DNA of 64,000 bases from Pontibacillus yanchengensis (GCF_009856295.1 NZ_WMEU01000006.1:1-64000), one strand, 5' to 3'. Numbered from the stretch's first letter, positions 1 to 9,361 are shown. The notes: generated by a model not told the origin, from the sequence alone. A program made the numbers and translations.

Positions 1-162
1 CCATTTATTATTGTTTACAGGCGATAGTTTCAGGTACAAAGAATCATTAACTCACCGATAATTTAGAGGCGGCAAGTGGCATACATTTTTGAATGCCATT
101 CCCTACATTTTTTACTTGCCAAATACATATTAACTAAACAGTCCTATATGATTGGTGCTTAA

Positions 163-330
163 TTAGCTAATTACGATAAGGAGAAGCATCAGTTCTACCA
201 TAATCTTTACGATAAATACTTTAGAAAATTTAAACCAGCTTACTCAAATGGAGATATTGGAAAAAGTAAAGGGATAATTGAGGAATATAAAAAAGGTGTA
301 AAAAATTTCTTAAAAGATATAGAAAATTGA
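163..330 (+). pseudogene. 3' remnant of an unidentified gene
   Basis: An open frame of 55 codons runs from just after a stop at 160-162 to TGA 328-330 with no usable start codon. It is rich in Lys, Tyr and Phe and coding-like in composition, and it sits directly before the first array repeat, the position occupied by a cassette gene. I do not recognise the family. The rest of bases 1-365 holds no other gene; it contains the phrase GCCAAATACAT, which also occurs in leaders elsewhere in the array (near 15928). Confidence 0.35.
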
Positions 331-365
331 TTATTCTTAATCAGCTGCAAAAAAGTTTAACTAGC

Positions 366-430
366 AAATTATCTTGAATTCAAGTGTTACAGTTTTGGGC
401 GCTAACCTGGAATAAAGGGGAGAGCGCCTT
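366..430 (+). repeat. Array repeat 1 (type B right half)
   Basis: Core ATCTTGAATTCAAGTG followed by GGGCGC at 397-402 and a hairpin whose arms are GGCGCT and AGCGCC. It lies 3' of the remnant gene at 163-330. Its downstream leader (CTTTGAAATAATTGGTA near 474) recurs after the repeat at 26505. Confidence 0.85.
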
Positions 431-541
431 AAGTATATCTTAAGGGAAACTCACTATTGTGTTATTAATGGTCCTTTGAAATAATTGGTAGTAAATTGAA
501 AGGTAGTTTTTATTGAATGTAATTTTAATAGGGGGAGCTTC

Positions 542-787
542 TTGAAGTAAATAGGGTTAGTAAGTATTATTTTAGGAATTATTCTAATGGCACTTGGTGG
601 CTTAGAGAGAATAATGTTTTTCCAGTCTTATGGTGGTGATATTAATCAAAAGCGGGCTATTATTAATTTAACCCCATCTTACATAGGGAATATAACGAGT
701 TTCACCCTTTGGACAGGTGTAGTAAGTATAATAGTAGGTTTGCTAATGATACTCTCTGAGTTGAATGATAAACGGTTTAGTGAATGA
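542..787 (+). pseudogene. Small membrane protein with a stop at codon 3
   Basis: A strong ribosome site (GGGGGAG, 531-537) precedes TTG AAG TAA ATA GGG; changing TAA 548-550 to AAA would give the usual start of a small membrane protein. The frame then reads through a hydrophobic N-terminal helix, a short extracellular-type loop and a second helix to TGA at 785-787. Either a nonsense mutation has killed the gene or translation restarts at the ATG at 587, which would cut off half of the first helix. Family unknown. It is the single gene between two array repeats. Confidence 0.5.
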
Positions 788-891
788 AATTTAACATTGA
801 ATAATAGTGGGGCAGATCCAATAATTTGGTATATATAAAGATATTAAAAAGAAGTCTTGAATTTTCTTAAATTAGAAAAGAGGTAGTACTA

Positions 892-1371
892 ATGTGTAAT
901 AAGCTGAATTTTGAAATCAATGATATCAATAAGGCAGAGATCGAAATAAATATTATGAACTCAAACCCATCTTATAATCTTGTTTCAAAAAATAAAAGCA
1001 CAATAAAACTCCAAGATATCCATTCAGAATATGAAGAGTCCAATAAATTAAATACTACACGCTTATTAATAAAACAGGATGACGACTATATTGGTTTAGT
1101 TGACTATTGCTTAAATAATCCTTCAGATAATTTTCCTTGGATAAGCTTGTTTGTGATTCACAAAGAGTTTCAAGGACGAGGGTATTCAATCGAAGCATAT
1201 AAGGAATTTGAAAAACTTATAAGAAAGAAAAATAAAGAAAAAATACGGTTAGCTGTTCATAAAGAAAATGAAACAGGGGTAAGGTTTTGGGGGAAATTTG
1301 GCTACACCAAGTTCAAGGAAGTATTATTTGAAGGTAAACCTCACTTATGCTTGGAAAAAGAATTAAATTAG
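892..1371 (+). CDS. GNAT-family N-acetyltransferase
   Basis: A 159-residue protein starting at ATG after AAAGAGGTAG. The C-terminal half has the acetyl-CoA binding pattern of GNAT enzymes: a beta strand WISLFVIHKEFQGRGYS (the R/Q-x-x-G-x-G/A loop is QGRGYS) followed by a helix, then VHKENETGVRFWGKFGY, the usual motif B region where a protein is read as 'neighbour residue N, then KxGF/Y'. Substrate cannot be told; small standalone GNATs acetylate antibiotics, polyamines or protein N-termini. It is a single-gene cassette between the repeats at 366 and 1403. Confidence 0.85.
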   Translation: MCNKLNFEINDINKAEIEINIMNSNPSYNLVSKNKSTIKLQDIHSEYEESNKLNTTRLLIKQDDDYIGLVDYCLNNPSDNFPWISLFVIHKEFQGRGYSIEAYKEFEKLIRKKNKEKIRLAVHKENETGVRFWGKFGYTKFKEVLFEGKPHLCLEKELN

Positions 1372-1402
1372 TCACTTGTATGCATAATGTAACAATAGCC
1401 AA

Positions 1403-1440
1403 GGATATCTCGACTTTGAGTATTCCGGATAAGACCAGCT
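1403..1440 (+). repeat. Array repeat 2 (eroded)
   Basis: ATATCTCGACTTTGAGTATT then CCGGATAAGACC: the core is recognisable but GGGCGC is lost. It lies 32 bases after the GNAT gene, as expected for the array. Confidence 0.55.
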
Positions 1441-1494
1441 ATAAACTTAAATAATTAATGGCTTTGTCTCGAGGCGCATATGACTGTAAATATA

Positions 1495-1731
1495 TTATTT
1501 CTTTTTATCAAGTTCCCATTTTGTGAATACATTAATTACGAAATAAGTCATTAAGCCAGCAATAAGTGAAATGATTAAATTTCTTATACTTAAAAGACCA
1601 TAGTCATGATAATAGGAAATTAATGCGTAAGCGTCTTCCTTGTAGAATATCATCATTATCACAAGTGCTATTTTATGTGACAGTGGAAAAAAGAATCCAA
1701 ATAAAACAATATACAAAGCATATCTTTTCAT
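1495..1731 (-). CDS. Small two-helix membrane protein
   Basis: 78 residues from an ATG preceded by AAAAGGGGATC at the proper distance; a longer frame extends upstream but has no ribosome site. Two predicted transmembrane helices are separated by a short loop rich in Tyr and Asp, and the C-terminus is basic (DKKK). One of the few genes reading against the array direction, so it must carry its own promoter. Family not recognised. Confidence 0.55.
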   Translation of the reverse strand: MKRYALYIVLFGFFFPLSHKIALVIMMIFYKEDAYALISYYHDYGLLSIRNLIISLIAGLMTYFVINVFTKWELDKKK

Positions 1732-1868
1732 AAAATGATCCCCTTTTAAGACTATCGTATGAGACAACTATATGTGACAAGCCGTTTAATGATACTAAAA
1801 ATCACCAAAAACTTACTGTCGAAGATTATACGTCTAGATTTATATATATTAAGTAGAGGAAAAGAGAT

Positions 1869-1932
1869 TTTAACTCGAATACAAGTATTCCATGCGATCG
1901 CGCTTTCCTGGAATTAGGAAAGCCTTTTTTAT
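1869..1932 (+). repeat. Array repeat 3 with terminator hairpin
   Basis: Core TAACTCGAATACAAGTATTCC, GATCGCGC in place of GGGCGC, then a perfect stem GCTTTCC / GGAAAGC (1902-1925) and a T-run. The right half is therefore a rho-independent terminator. Confidence 0.75.
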
Positions 1933-1965
1933 TTGACTTGATTATATAGTAGAGCAGTTTGTTAA

Positions 1966-2032
1966 TTGGATATTTATGTTTATAAGTGAATTAGATTGTG
2001 AAGAAATGATCTTCAACTAATGGAGCAGGTTA
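1966..2032 (+). promoter_or_regulatory. Conserved cassette leader box
   Basis: TTGGATATTTATGTTTATAA, then GATCTTCAACTAATGGAGCAG. The same two-part leader occurs at 20446, 23330 and, in part, 8158, 17263, 19046 and 26129, each shortly after a repeat and before a gene start. The TATGTTAAAAT part looks like an extended -10 element; the CAACTAA...TTAGTTG part is an inverted repeat (7-base arms here). Promoter function is inferred. Confidence 0.45.
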
Positions 2033-2101
2033 GTTGCAGCAAAATCGTTATTAAACATAAATTTCTAATTCGGACATACCTATTATTAGGAGGTGTCCAG
2101 T

Positions 2102-2704
2102 TTGAAAAAGAATCCTGAAAGTTTCTCAAATTCATTATTGTACTTTTCTTTAGGTTGTATAATATTGGCTTTTATATTTTCTGGGGTTTTTCAATCGAAA
2201 GAATCAGAAAGTTTGCAAGAAAAATTAACAGTATCGACACAAGTACGTTCTCTTCTTAATAATGATTCAAAAGGAATAGAAAATAAACTAAATACAATAG
2301 TAGAAAATACTAATCAAATTTCAAAAATTGAAATTTATAATGTTTCAGGTATATCTGAAAGTATAAAGGTATTTGATTATGTCAAAAAAGAGAAACCTAA
2401 TTTTGAGTATAGTAGAGATTTTGCTTTTACACCATTATTTGTTGACTTCCATCCATCTGGAAGCGGTGACAGTAATTGGTATGTAATAACGGAAAGAAGA
2501 AGTTTCCATACATTAAGTGTTTTGGTCTTATTATTAGGTTTTACCCTTTATTGGTTTTCATTCTCTATTTGGGCTTTAAGAAATGCCTATTATCAAAAGA
2601 GACTAAATGTTATGTGGGCTTTTTTGTTAGTTTTATTAAATGTTATAGGGTATTCTTTATTTCTATTATATAGAAATAAAACAGATGCAAAGCATGGTTT
2701 TTAA
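2102..2704 (+). CDS. Membrane protein with PLDc_N-like C-terminus
   Basis: About 200 residues. The start is the TTG at 2102, eight bases after AGGAGG (2088-2093); an upstream GTG overlaps that ribosome site. One N-terminal helix (about residues 12-30), an extracytoplasmic middle region of about 100 residues, then two C-terminal helices. The last helix, WAFLLVLLNVIGYSLFLLYR, matches the pattern of the PLDc_N (phospholipase D-nuclease N-terminal) membrane segment. Function unknown; single cassette gene. Confidence 0.6.
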   Translation: MKKNPESFSNSLLYFSLGCIILAFIFSGVFQSKESESLQEKLTVSTQVRSLLNNDSKGIENKLNTIVENTNQISKIEIYNVSGISESIKVFDYVKKEKPNFEYSRDFAFTPLFVDFHPSGSGDSNWYVITERRSFHTLSVLVLLLGFTLYWFSFSIWALRNAYYQKRLNVMWAFLLVLLNVIGYSLFLLYRNKTDAKHGF

Positions 2705-2712
2705 ATAGCCTT

Positions 2713-2788
2713 TGTTGAACTAAAGGGTGCTATTGTTAAAGAATAATTTGTTAATTATCTTGAATCCAAGTCTTCCTGATAAGGGCGC
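2713..2788 (+). repeat. Array repeat 4, left half (split by the intron)
   Basis: TTGAACTAAAGGGTGC hairpin box, then ATCTTGAATCCAAGTCTTCC and GGGCGC ending at 2788. The other half of the same repeat is at 7294, on the far side of the group II intron. Confidence 0.85.
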
Positions 2789-3495
2789 GCGCGACAAGTT
2801 CTGCTATAAACGCTTTGAGCGTGAAAGGCAGGAAGTTTTACTAGGTGAAATTTCAACTTTATTACGGAGGTTGGGAATGATGGAACCACGTTTCCTGAAA
2901 CCAACCCGTCAATACTCCTGCATGTGTTAAGACTGACAGGTCTTAGGATGTGAAGCACAGGTAGTCTCGGTAGAACAGAAGCTGAAGCCATTCAACATGA
3001 AAAGGTATGCTGATGGATATACCGCACGGCTGAAAAACTAGATAAGGTGAGAATGGTTCTTTGAGATAGGAACTGACGAACTTCCGAATGTAAGGGTCTA
3101 ATTAAACAACATAGGGAAACCTATGTGTCATCTCACGATGACGTGAGTGGTGTGGAGTAAAATTGCGCCCTCTGAAATACGCTATACCGAACCATGGCGG
3201 TATCCAGCTCACAGGCTTATAGGAAGCACCTAACTTTAGAAGGGATAGCTACGTTGTAAGGTACTTGGAAAGCAAGAAACGTCGGTTTATGGGCTGTCAC
3301 CCTAGACGGTTGCTATAAAGTGAAGACTGAAAAGCATTTATTCTTGTGAGGGTAGGGGAATGACTGATGAATCTCCTGTAATAGGAGGGGAGGAACAGCC
3401 CCAAGTCTAATGAATGAAACGATTATTTTCCTAACGTGAATGACACCGATCGGGTAGGAATGTGGGAATATCACTCCACAAGGAGGGATGCCACA

Positions 3496-4333
3496 GTGTC
3501 AACGCTGCGAAACTGGGATTATTACAATATGACGGAGACGTTTACAGAATTACATGAAAAAGCGAGCCAAGGAAATAGCTTTTCTCATCTATATGATTCC
3601 ATCATATCGAAAGAAAATATCCTGCTCGCTTTTCGCATGATTAAGACAAACAAAGGTTCCAAAACACCAGGGACAGATGGGAAAACCATCGCCGATATGA
3701 AAAAGTTATCGGAAAATGAACTGGTAACAGAAGTGAGGGCCAAACTTAAGAACTATCACCCGAAGAAAGTTCGTAGGGAATGGATTGAAAAAGAAAACGG
3801 GAAATGGAGACCTCTCGGGATTCCATGTATCTTGGATAGAATCATCCAACAAAGTTTTAAACAAATCCTTGAACCCATCGTAGAAGCACGATTTTTCAAG
3901 CATAGTTACGGGTTCAGACCTCTACGGTCTGCTCATCATGCTATGGCTAGGATACAATATTTAATTAACCAAGCGCAATTTCATTTTGTAGTCGATGTAG
4001 ATATTAAAAGTTTCTTCGATAATGTAAATCACACTCGATTAAACAAACAACTTTGGAATATCGGCATACAAGATAGAAGAGTCTTAGCTTGTATCTCAAA
4101 GATGTTAAAGTCTGAAATCGATGGAGAAGGTGTTCCTGATAAAGGCTCACCGCAAGGTGGTATTCTATCGCCTCTGCTCTCGAATGTCGTGTTAAATGAC
4201 TTGGACCAGTGGGTCTCAGGACAATGGGAGACGTTTCCCTTACACAAACCTTACAGCTCAGATGACGCTAGACGACGTGCTAGAAAAACTACCAATCTTA
4301 AACATGGCTACCTTGTGAGATATGCCGATGATT
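3496..4333 (+). CDS. Outer intron-encoded protein, N-terminal part (reverse transcriptase)
   Basis: First 279 codons of the outer intron protein. The GTG at 3496 follows AAGGAGGG (3480-3487); an upstream ATG at 3436 lacks a ribosome site. RT motifs appear in order: the palm strand FVVDVDIKSFFDN, GSPQGGILSPLLSN, and LVRYADD. The frame is cut after the first base following YADD by the inner intron and meets an early stop at 4357-4359 if unspliced. Joined to 6195-7171 it gives a 604-residue RT-maturase-HNH protein that would splice the outer intron and drive its retrohoming. Confidence 0.9.
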
Positions 4334-6194
4334 GTGCGCCACGAAGGCGCGGCGCGTAAGCGCCAATGCTATGCTGTACAGAAGATGAGGGAAGGCCCCT
4401 CGGAGCCGCTGTGCAGGCGGAGGCTTCAAACCACCTTAAGCTGCTGTAATCAAAAGTTATGGTAGTGAGCGTTAAGGAAAAGGTAGGGCAAGACCCTATC
4501 AGGTACATATCACGGAGACGAACACCATTGAAACGCTGATAAAGTGTCGTAAGCATAGGAATGTCATCAAAACCAGGGGGGAGTCGTTAACCTGGGACGA
4601 GTCTGGAAGAGACCTGTTTACTGACCAGGCGGTGACCGGCATGAAGGCGGCGTGAACGTGATATAGGCTTCTGTACGGAACGTGGGAACCTACGACTCCG
4701 ATGCTAATGGAAAAATCCAAGTGGAAACCCCACGAGGATGAAAGTACAGATGCGGAGTATAGGGACGGAACAGCTTGTAGTAGTGATGAGGCTTTTCGAA
4801 AGAAAAGAAGAGCAAAGGAGCTGTGTTATCCCGTTTTGAAAACTAGTCAACCAATTATGGGAGGAACTTATGGACAAAACAAAGCCGCATAAAATTTCTA
4901 AACAAACAGTGTGGAAAGCTTATAAACTAGTCAAAGCGAAAAAAGGAGCACCTGGCATCGATGATGAGTCAATCCAGTGTTTCGAAGAAAAGCTGAAAGA
5001 CAACCTATACAAAATATGGAATCGCATGTCTTCTGGATCATACTTTCCGCCTCCAGTTAAAGTTGTAGAGATTCCCAAGAAAAATGGGGGAACTAGAACT
5101 CTAGGAGTTCCAACTGTATCTGATCGAATTGCACAGATGACGGCTAAACTTTACTTTGAACCTTTAGTTGAACCATTCTTTCATACTGATTCATACGGTT
5201 ACAGACCTCATAAGTCTGCAATTGATGCTGTAAGAGCCATAAGAAAAAGGTGTTGGAAGAATGATTGGGTACTAGAGTTTGACATCAAAGGACTGTTTGA
5301 CAATATAGATCATGAATTACTCATGAAAGCAGTTAGGAAACATACGAACTGCAAATGGTTAATTCTCTATATTGAAAGATGGTTAAAGGCACCATTTCAG
5401 AAGAAAGATGGAGAGATGGTTGAGAGAATATCGGGAACACCGCAAGGCGGTGTGATCAGTCCCGTTCTGGCTAATTTGTTCATGCATTACACATTTGATA
5501 AATGGATGGAAATCAATTACCCAGATAACACGTGGGCAAGATATGCCGATGATGCAGTAATACATTGTAAAAGTAAAGAAGAAGCCGAGAAGATACTTGA
5601 GAATTTAAACCGTCGGTTTAACGAATGTAGGCTTGAACTACATCCCGACAAAACCAAGATAATCTACTGTAAAGACGCAGATCGGACTGAGGATCATCCA
5701 AATATCTCGTTTGACTTCTTAGGATATACCTTTCGACCGAGACGATCTAAGAACAGATATGGAAAGTTCTTCATAAACTTTACTCCGGCGGTGAGCAACA
5801 AGGCATGCAAAGCCATGAGGCAAACTATAAGAGGATGGCGGCTTCAATTGAAGCCCGATAAAGAGATTAATGACCTCTCTCAAATGTTTAATGCTGTAAT
5901 TAGAGGGTGGATTAACTACTATGGTCATTTCTACAAATCCCAACTCTACTCTGTCTTACGTCACATGAATCGAGCATTAGTGCAATGGGTAAGAAGGAAA
6001 TATAAGAGATTTATGAGACATAAGAAAAGGGCAGAGAGATGGCTAGGAAGACTTGCTAGGAATCTACCACAACTGTTTGTGCACTGGCAGATGGGAATTC
6101 TGCCTGCGGATGGATAATGGGAGCCGGATGAGCTGAGAGGTTCACGTCCGGTTCTGAGAGGGCCTAAGGGTGAGATTCCCTTGGGCTACTCACC
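4334..6194 (+). mobile_element. Inner group II intron inside the outer RT gene
   Basis: Begins GTGCGCC (GUGYG), ends GGGCTACTCACC, and carries a clear domain V (GAGCCGGATGAGCTGAGAGG and its complementary arm, 6120-6155) followed by a domain VI-like stem. Its removal joins GATGATT to TTAAGATTC and restores the in-frame reading YADDFKILCRD. The 3' end could be off by one base on structural grounds, but only a 1861-base excision keeps the frame. It encodes its own RT at 4870-6117. Confidence 0.88.
4870..6117 (+). CDS. Inner intron-encoded reverse transcriptase/maturase
   Basis: 415 residues, ATG after GGGAGG. RT domain motifs: LEFDIKGLFDNIDH (catalytic Asp), GTPQGGVISPVLAN and RYADDAVIHC (catalytic DD), followed by LGYTF and a maturase (domain X) region with INYYGHFY near residue 350. 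It ends in a basic tail without the HNH endonuclease found in the outer protein, so this intron may depend on replication forks or pre-existing single-stranded DNA for insertion. Intact, hence probably active or recently so. Confidence 0.92.
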   Translation: MDKTKPHKISKQTVWKAYKLVKAKKGAPGIDDESIQCFEEKLKDNLYKIWNRMSSGSYFPPPVKVVEIPKKNGGTRTLGVPTVSDRIAQMTAKLYFEPLVEPFFHTDSYGYRPHKSAIDAVRAIRKRCWKNDWVLEFDIKGLFDNIDHELLMKAVRKHTNCKWLILYIERWLKAPFQKKDGEMVERISGTPQGGVISPVLANLFMHYTFDKWMEINYPDNTWARYADDAVIHCKSKEEAEKILENLNRRFNECRLELHPDKTKIIYCKDADRTEDHPNISFDFLGYTFRPRRSKNRYGKFFINFTPAVSNKACKAMRQTIRGWRLQLKPDKEINDLSQMFNAVIRGWINYYGHFYKSQLYSVLRHMNRALVQWVRRKYKRFMRHKKRAERWLGRLARNLPQLFVHWQMGILPADG

Positions 6195-7171
6195 TTAAGA
6201 TTCTATGTCGTGACGGAAAGACGGCTCAACGTTGGTACCATGCGGTACGCTTATTTCTGAAAGAGCGTTTAAATCTTGATATATCTCCTGAAAAGTCTCA
6301 AATTGTGAATCTTCGTAAAAGAGAATCAGAATTCTTAGGGTTTACCATACGTGCCAATCGAAAGGGTAAGAAACGAGTGGCACACACGGGCATTATTTCT
6401 TCCAAAAGAATGAAAATAAAAGAGGAAGCTAGGAAATTAATCCGAAGGATTAAGGCTTCCCCAACGGCTCGCAATATCCACCGATATAATAGTTTTGTGT
6501 TAGGTATCCATCACTACTTCAACCGAGCGACTCATGTAAGTCTTGAATTCTCACGTCTTGCCTTCGATCTAAAACCATTCTTGTACAATCGACTTCGGAC
6601 GGTTGGGACACAAGAACATCCATTTCGCCCACCACCCTTATATAAGAAACTTTTCAGCTTGCGTACTAAAACCATCCGTATTAAGGATATGTATCTATTT
6701 CCGCTAGGAAACGTTAGAACCATCCATACAATGGGCTTCAGTACAAAGCTCTCCCTCTACACGGAGGATGGAAGGAACCACTTATATAAGAAATTACGTC
6801 CTGATATCCAAAAGGAAATTAGTCATCTTATGAAATCCTTTCTACCTGATAGAAGTGTAGAATATATGGATAACCGAATCAGCAGGTATAGTATGAAGAT
6901 GGGCAAATGCGAAATCACTGGGGAGTATCTTTACGCTCATACCATGCATTGTCACCACTACATGCCTAAATCTCTTGGTGGTAGCGACCAATTTAAAAAT
7001 CTTCGTATTCTTCATAAGGAAGTCCACCAATTAATCCATATGAAGGATAAAGAGAAGGTGAAACGACTTGTCCAAGTACTAGATATTAATCAATCTCAAT
7101 TAGATAAAGTCAATAAATACCGAAAGGTATGTAACCTTGAAGGTATCAAAATGTCCCAACTCGAAGAGTAA
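6195..7171 (+). CDS. Outer intron-encoded protein, C-terminal part (maturase and HNH)
   Basis: Continuation of the frame interrupted at 4333. It starts with the residues that follow YADD in such proteins (FKILCRDGKTAQRW), goes on through LNLDISPEKSQIVNL and LGFTIRANRKGKK, then the maturase domain, and ends in a zinc-binding HNH endonuclease: CEITG, HCHHYMPKSLGG, NLRILHKEVHQLIH. An open frame with a GTG at 6170 exists but begins inside inner-intron domain VI and is not a real start. Confidence 0.9.
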
Positions 7172-7293
7172 CACTGGAACTTATAATCTAGTACTTAACA
7201 TTAGATGGAGCGCCGAATGCCGGGAAACTGGCACGTTCGGTGTGGAGCAGGGGAAAAGCTGGAGATAACATCAAATGCTTACCTATTGCTAAC

Positions 7294-7322
7294 GATTCTT
7301 TAATAAGAAATTACATCTTTTA
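7294..7322 (+). repeat. Array repeat 4, right half
   Basis: GATTCTTTAATAAGAA followed by ATTACATCTTTT, the type A right half of the array repeat, displaced from its left half (ending 2788) by the intron. Confidence 0.85.
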
Positions 7323-7403
7323 ATAACTTAAACGGGCTAGGTGGATTAGTTGAATAAGCTTGTATTTAAATAAGCTGTTGGAAAAATACATGGGGGTGTA
7401 GAT

Positions 7404-7988
7404 TTGAGTTTAGACTTAAATAGGCTAAATGAAAAATTATTGAATGAGGCAGATGGAATTCTTTATGAGTTAGGTTTGTACGATTCATTAAAAAAGTACG
7501 GGGATCCAAAAGTTAGTGGGAGTTATTTTTTAAATTTGATGACTTGGAGAGATTTAGATATATATCTTAAATCAGAAGCAATGGACAATGAAACCTTTTT
7601 TGATTTAGGTAAAGAAATTACTATGAAATTGAATCCATCTAAAATGAGTTTTAGAAATGAATTAATTGGTAAAACCCCGCATTTACCAGAAGGATTATAT
7701 TGGGGGGTACATACAAATCTTTTTGACGAGAAATGGAAAGTAGATATATGGGCAATTAACTCAGAAGAGGTCAAGCGAAAGCAAAGAGAAGTAGAGGAAA
7801 TAAAGTATAGACTTGATAACTCTAAAAAAGAATCAATTTTAGAGTTGAAAAATCAATTGCATAGTCACCCTTTATATCGCAAAACATTTTTTAGTGTAGA
7901 TATTTATGATGCGGTACTGAATGATAAGGTAACATCATTAGAACAATTTAAAGAATGGTTATGTAAAAGAAAGGAAATACAAATATAA
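7404..7988 (+). CDS. Nucleotidyltransferase-like protein
   Basis: 194 residues, TTG start after GGGGGTG. Near residue 39 it has GSYFLNLMTWRDLDIYL, the GS-x(n)-DxD layout of polymerase-beta-type nucleotidyltransferases (catalytic DLD), and a further acidic strand WKVDIWA near residue 113 that could supply the third carboxylate. Such proteins transfer AMP or another nucleotide to antibiotics, proteins or tRNA; the substrate is unknown. Single cassette gene immediately after the intron-split repeat. Confidence 0.65.
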   Translation: MSLDLNRLNEKLLNEADGILYELGLYDSLKKYGDPKVSGSYFLNLMTWRDLDIYLKSEAMDNETFFDLGKEITMKLNPSKMSFRNELIGKTPHLPEGLYWGVHTNLFDEKWKVDIWAINSEEVKRKQREVEEIKYRLDNSKKESILELKNQLHSHPLYRKTFFSVDIYDAVLNDKVTSLEQFKEWLCKRKEIQI

Positions 7989-8055
7989 TCCAAGGTTAGG
8001 AAAACAGCTTTTTTTATTCTTCGATTTATCAGCTATCTTGGCAGAATAAATTAGT

Positions 8056-8120
8056 GCTTATCTCGAATGTGAGAGTTCAATAAACGGGCGCGATTCTTTA
8101 ATAAGAATTTGCGTCTTTTT
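8056..8120 (+). repeat. Array repeat 5 (type A)
   Basis: TATCTCGAATGTGAGAGTTC, ACGGGCGC, then the hairpin GATTCTTTAATAAGAA with TTGCGTC and a T-run. Follows the nucleotidyltransferase by about 70 bases. Confidence 0.8.
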
Positions 8121-8239
8121 TATTTAGAACAGAGAATAATTCTTCAGATCATCTATATGGATATAAATGTTAAAATAGTATGGGAATGTAATAAGACGAA
8201 TGTATAAGATAATTAAAGAATAGGGGGGGATGGGGCGTT

Positions 8240-8746
8240 GTGAGTTTTGATATAGATAGATACTTTTTAACATTAGCATTAGACGAAGCTGAACAAGCAT
8301 TAAGTGAAAATACATATCCCATTGGGGCTGTAATTGTAGATGAAAATTATAAGTTAGTCTCCACAGGACGAAACCAAGTCCATCCACATCATGATGCAAC
8401 TGCTCACGCTGAAATAAATGCAATACGAAATGCAGGTCAAGCAATATTAAATGCAAAAGTTAATCGTGAGAAATTCACTATATTCACTTCTTTAGAACCT
8501 TGTCCTATGTGTACAGGAGGAATTTTATTTGCAAATATAAAGAAAGTTGTTTGGATACTTAATGACGATTTAGGATTTGGTGGTTATAAAAAGATTAAAG
8601 GAGCTAATGTATTTGATAATAGGTTTAATGAAATTGAAGTAATTGAAGAACCATATAAAGATTTGAAAATAAGACAACAGGAGCTTATGAGTAAATGGGA
8701 AGTTAATCCAAATAATATCGTTAATTTGCGAGATGCTTTAATGTAA
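8240..8746 (+). CDS. Cytidine/deoxycytidylate deaminase-family protein
   Basis: 168 residues, GTG start after GGGGGGATGGGG. The zinc-dependent deaminase signature is complete: H57-A-E59 (zinc ligand and proton shuttle) and P87-C88-P-M-C91 (two zinc cysteines). Length and layout match standalone CMP/dCMP or guanine/tRNA-adenosine deaminase-like proteins; the base it acts on cannot be told. The C-terminal 60 residues after the zinc site are longer than in TadA. A related enzyme lies at 49386 outside the array. Confidence 0.85.
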   Translation: MSFDIDRYFLTLALDEAEQALSENTYPIGAVIVDENYKLVSTGRNQVHPHHDATAHAEINAIRNAGQAILNAKVNREKFTIFTSLEPCPMCTGGILFANIKKVVWILNDDLGFGGYKKIKGANVFDNRFNEIEVIEEPYKDLKIRQQELMSKWEVNPNNIVNLRDALM

Positions 8747-8803
8747 TATCTCATTCTAATTATCGAGCTTTTTTAGAAATAAAGAATATAAGGGGAAGTA
8801 TTA

Positions 8804-9361
8804 ATGGCTTATCCGTTTGATTGTATTACTGATTTCATTTTCGTAGAAACTGATATTTCTCCAGCAGATGTGATTTTAGTTCCGGGTGCTGACCATCCAC
8901 AACTAATAGAAAAGGCAGTTGCTTTATATAAACAAGGATTAGCCCCATATATACTTCCGTCTGGTGGATATAAACCACATGTTGGAGCTACGGAATGGTC
9001 ATATCTAAGTAATATTGGAATTAGAAATGGAGTACCAGAAGGAGCAATTTTAAAAGAAGATAAAGCACAGCACACTTTGGAAAATGCTCGTTTTTCTTTG
9101 GAAGTTTTAAAACAAAAGGATATAGCCTTAAATAAAGTTATTATAGTATGTAAAGCATGTCATTCTCGGCGTGCATTGCTATGCTATCAAAAGGTGTTTC
9201 CAAAAGAAGTAGAGTTTCTTGTCTCTCCTGTTGTTGATAGATATGGGATAACTAAAGATAACTGGTTTCTTTCTGAAATCGGAATAAGTCGTACAATGAC
9301 TGAAGTTCAGAAAATCGGTAAATACTTTGGAGATTTTATTCCAAATTGGGTAGACAGATAA
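8804..9361 (+). CDS. YdcF/ElyC-family (DUF218) protein
   Basis: 185 residues. The N-terminus reads DVILVPGADHPQLIEKA, then IADxxxx-type helix residues and LPSGGYKPH, with later HTLENARFSLEVL and VIIVCKACHSRRALLCYQ: the order of motifs of the DUF218 fold (YdcF, SanA, ElyC), a Rossmann-like family linked to envelope integrity. No transmembrane helix is present, so it is the soluble YdcF type. No repeat core separates it from the deaminase gene upstream, so the two may share one cassette. Confidence 0.8.
   Translation: MAYPFDCITDFIFVETDISPADVILVPGADHPQLIEKAVALYKQGLAPYILPSGGYKPHVGATEWSYLSNIGIRNGVPEGAILKEDKAQHTLENARFSLEVLKQKDIALNKVIIVCKACHSRRALLCYQKVFPKEVEFLVSPVVDRYGITKDNWFLSEIGISRTMTEVQKIGKYFGDFIPNWVDR

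Larger units (their letters stand above)
2789..7293 (+). mobile_element. Group II intron (outer intron of a twintron)
   Basis: Starts with GCGCGACAAG, a variant of the GUGYG consensus, and ends with CTATTGCTAAC (AY end). A domain V-like stem lies near 7208-7245 (GAGCGCCGAATGCC...GGCACGTTCGGTGT). It encodes an RT-maturase-HNH protein in two parts because a second intron (4334-6194) sits inside. Without the inner intron it is about 2.64 kb, a usual length. Joining the flanks gives GGGCGC + GATTCTTTAATAAGAA, exactly the junction in intact array repeats, which fixes both ends. Confidence 0.9.

Noticed and set aside
2755..2991. Minus-strand open frame at 2755-2991
   Set aside because: It runs over the intron 5' end, a structured RNA; no ribosome site.
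4308..4892. Open frames on both strands at 4308-4892
   Set aside because: These cover the structured 5' part of the inner intron RNA; they have no ribosome sites or coding features.
6170..6194. GTG at 6170 as start of a separate maturase gene
   Set aside because: It lies in domain VI of the inner intron; the upstream half of the protein is at 3496-4333.
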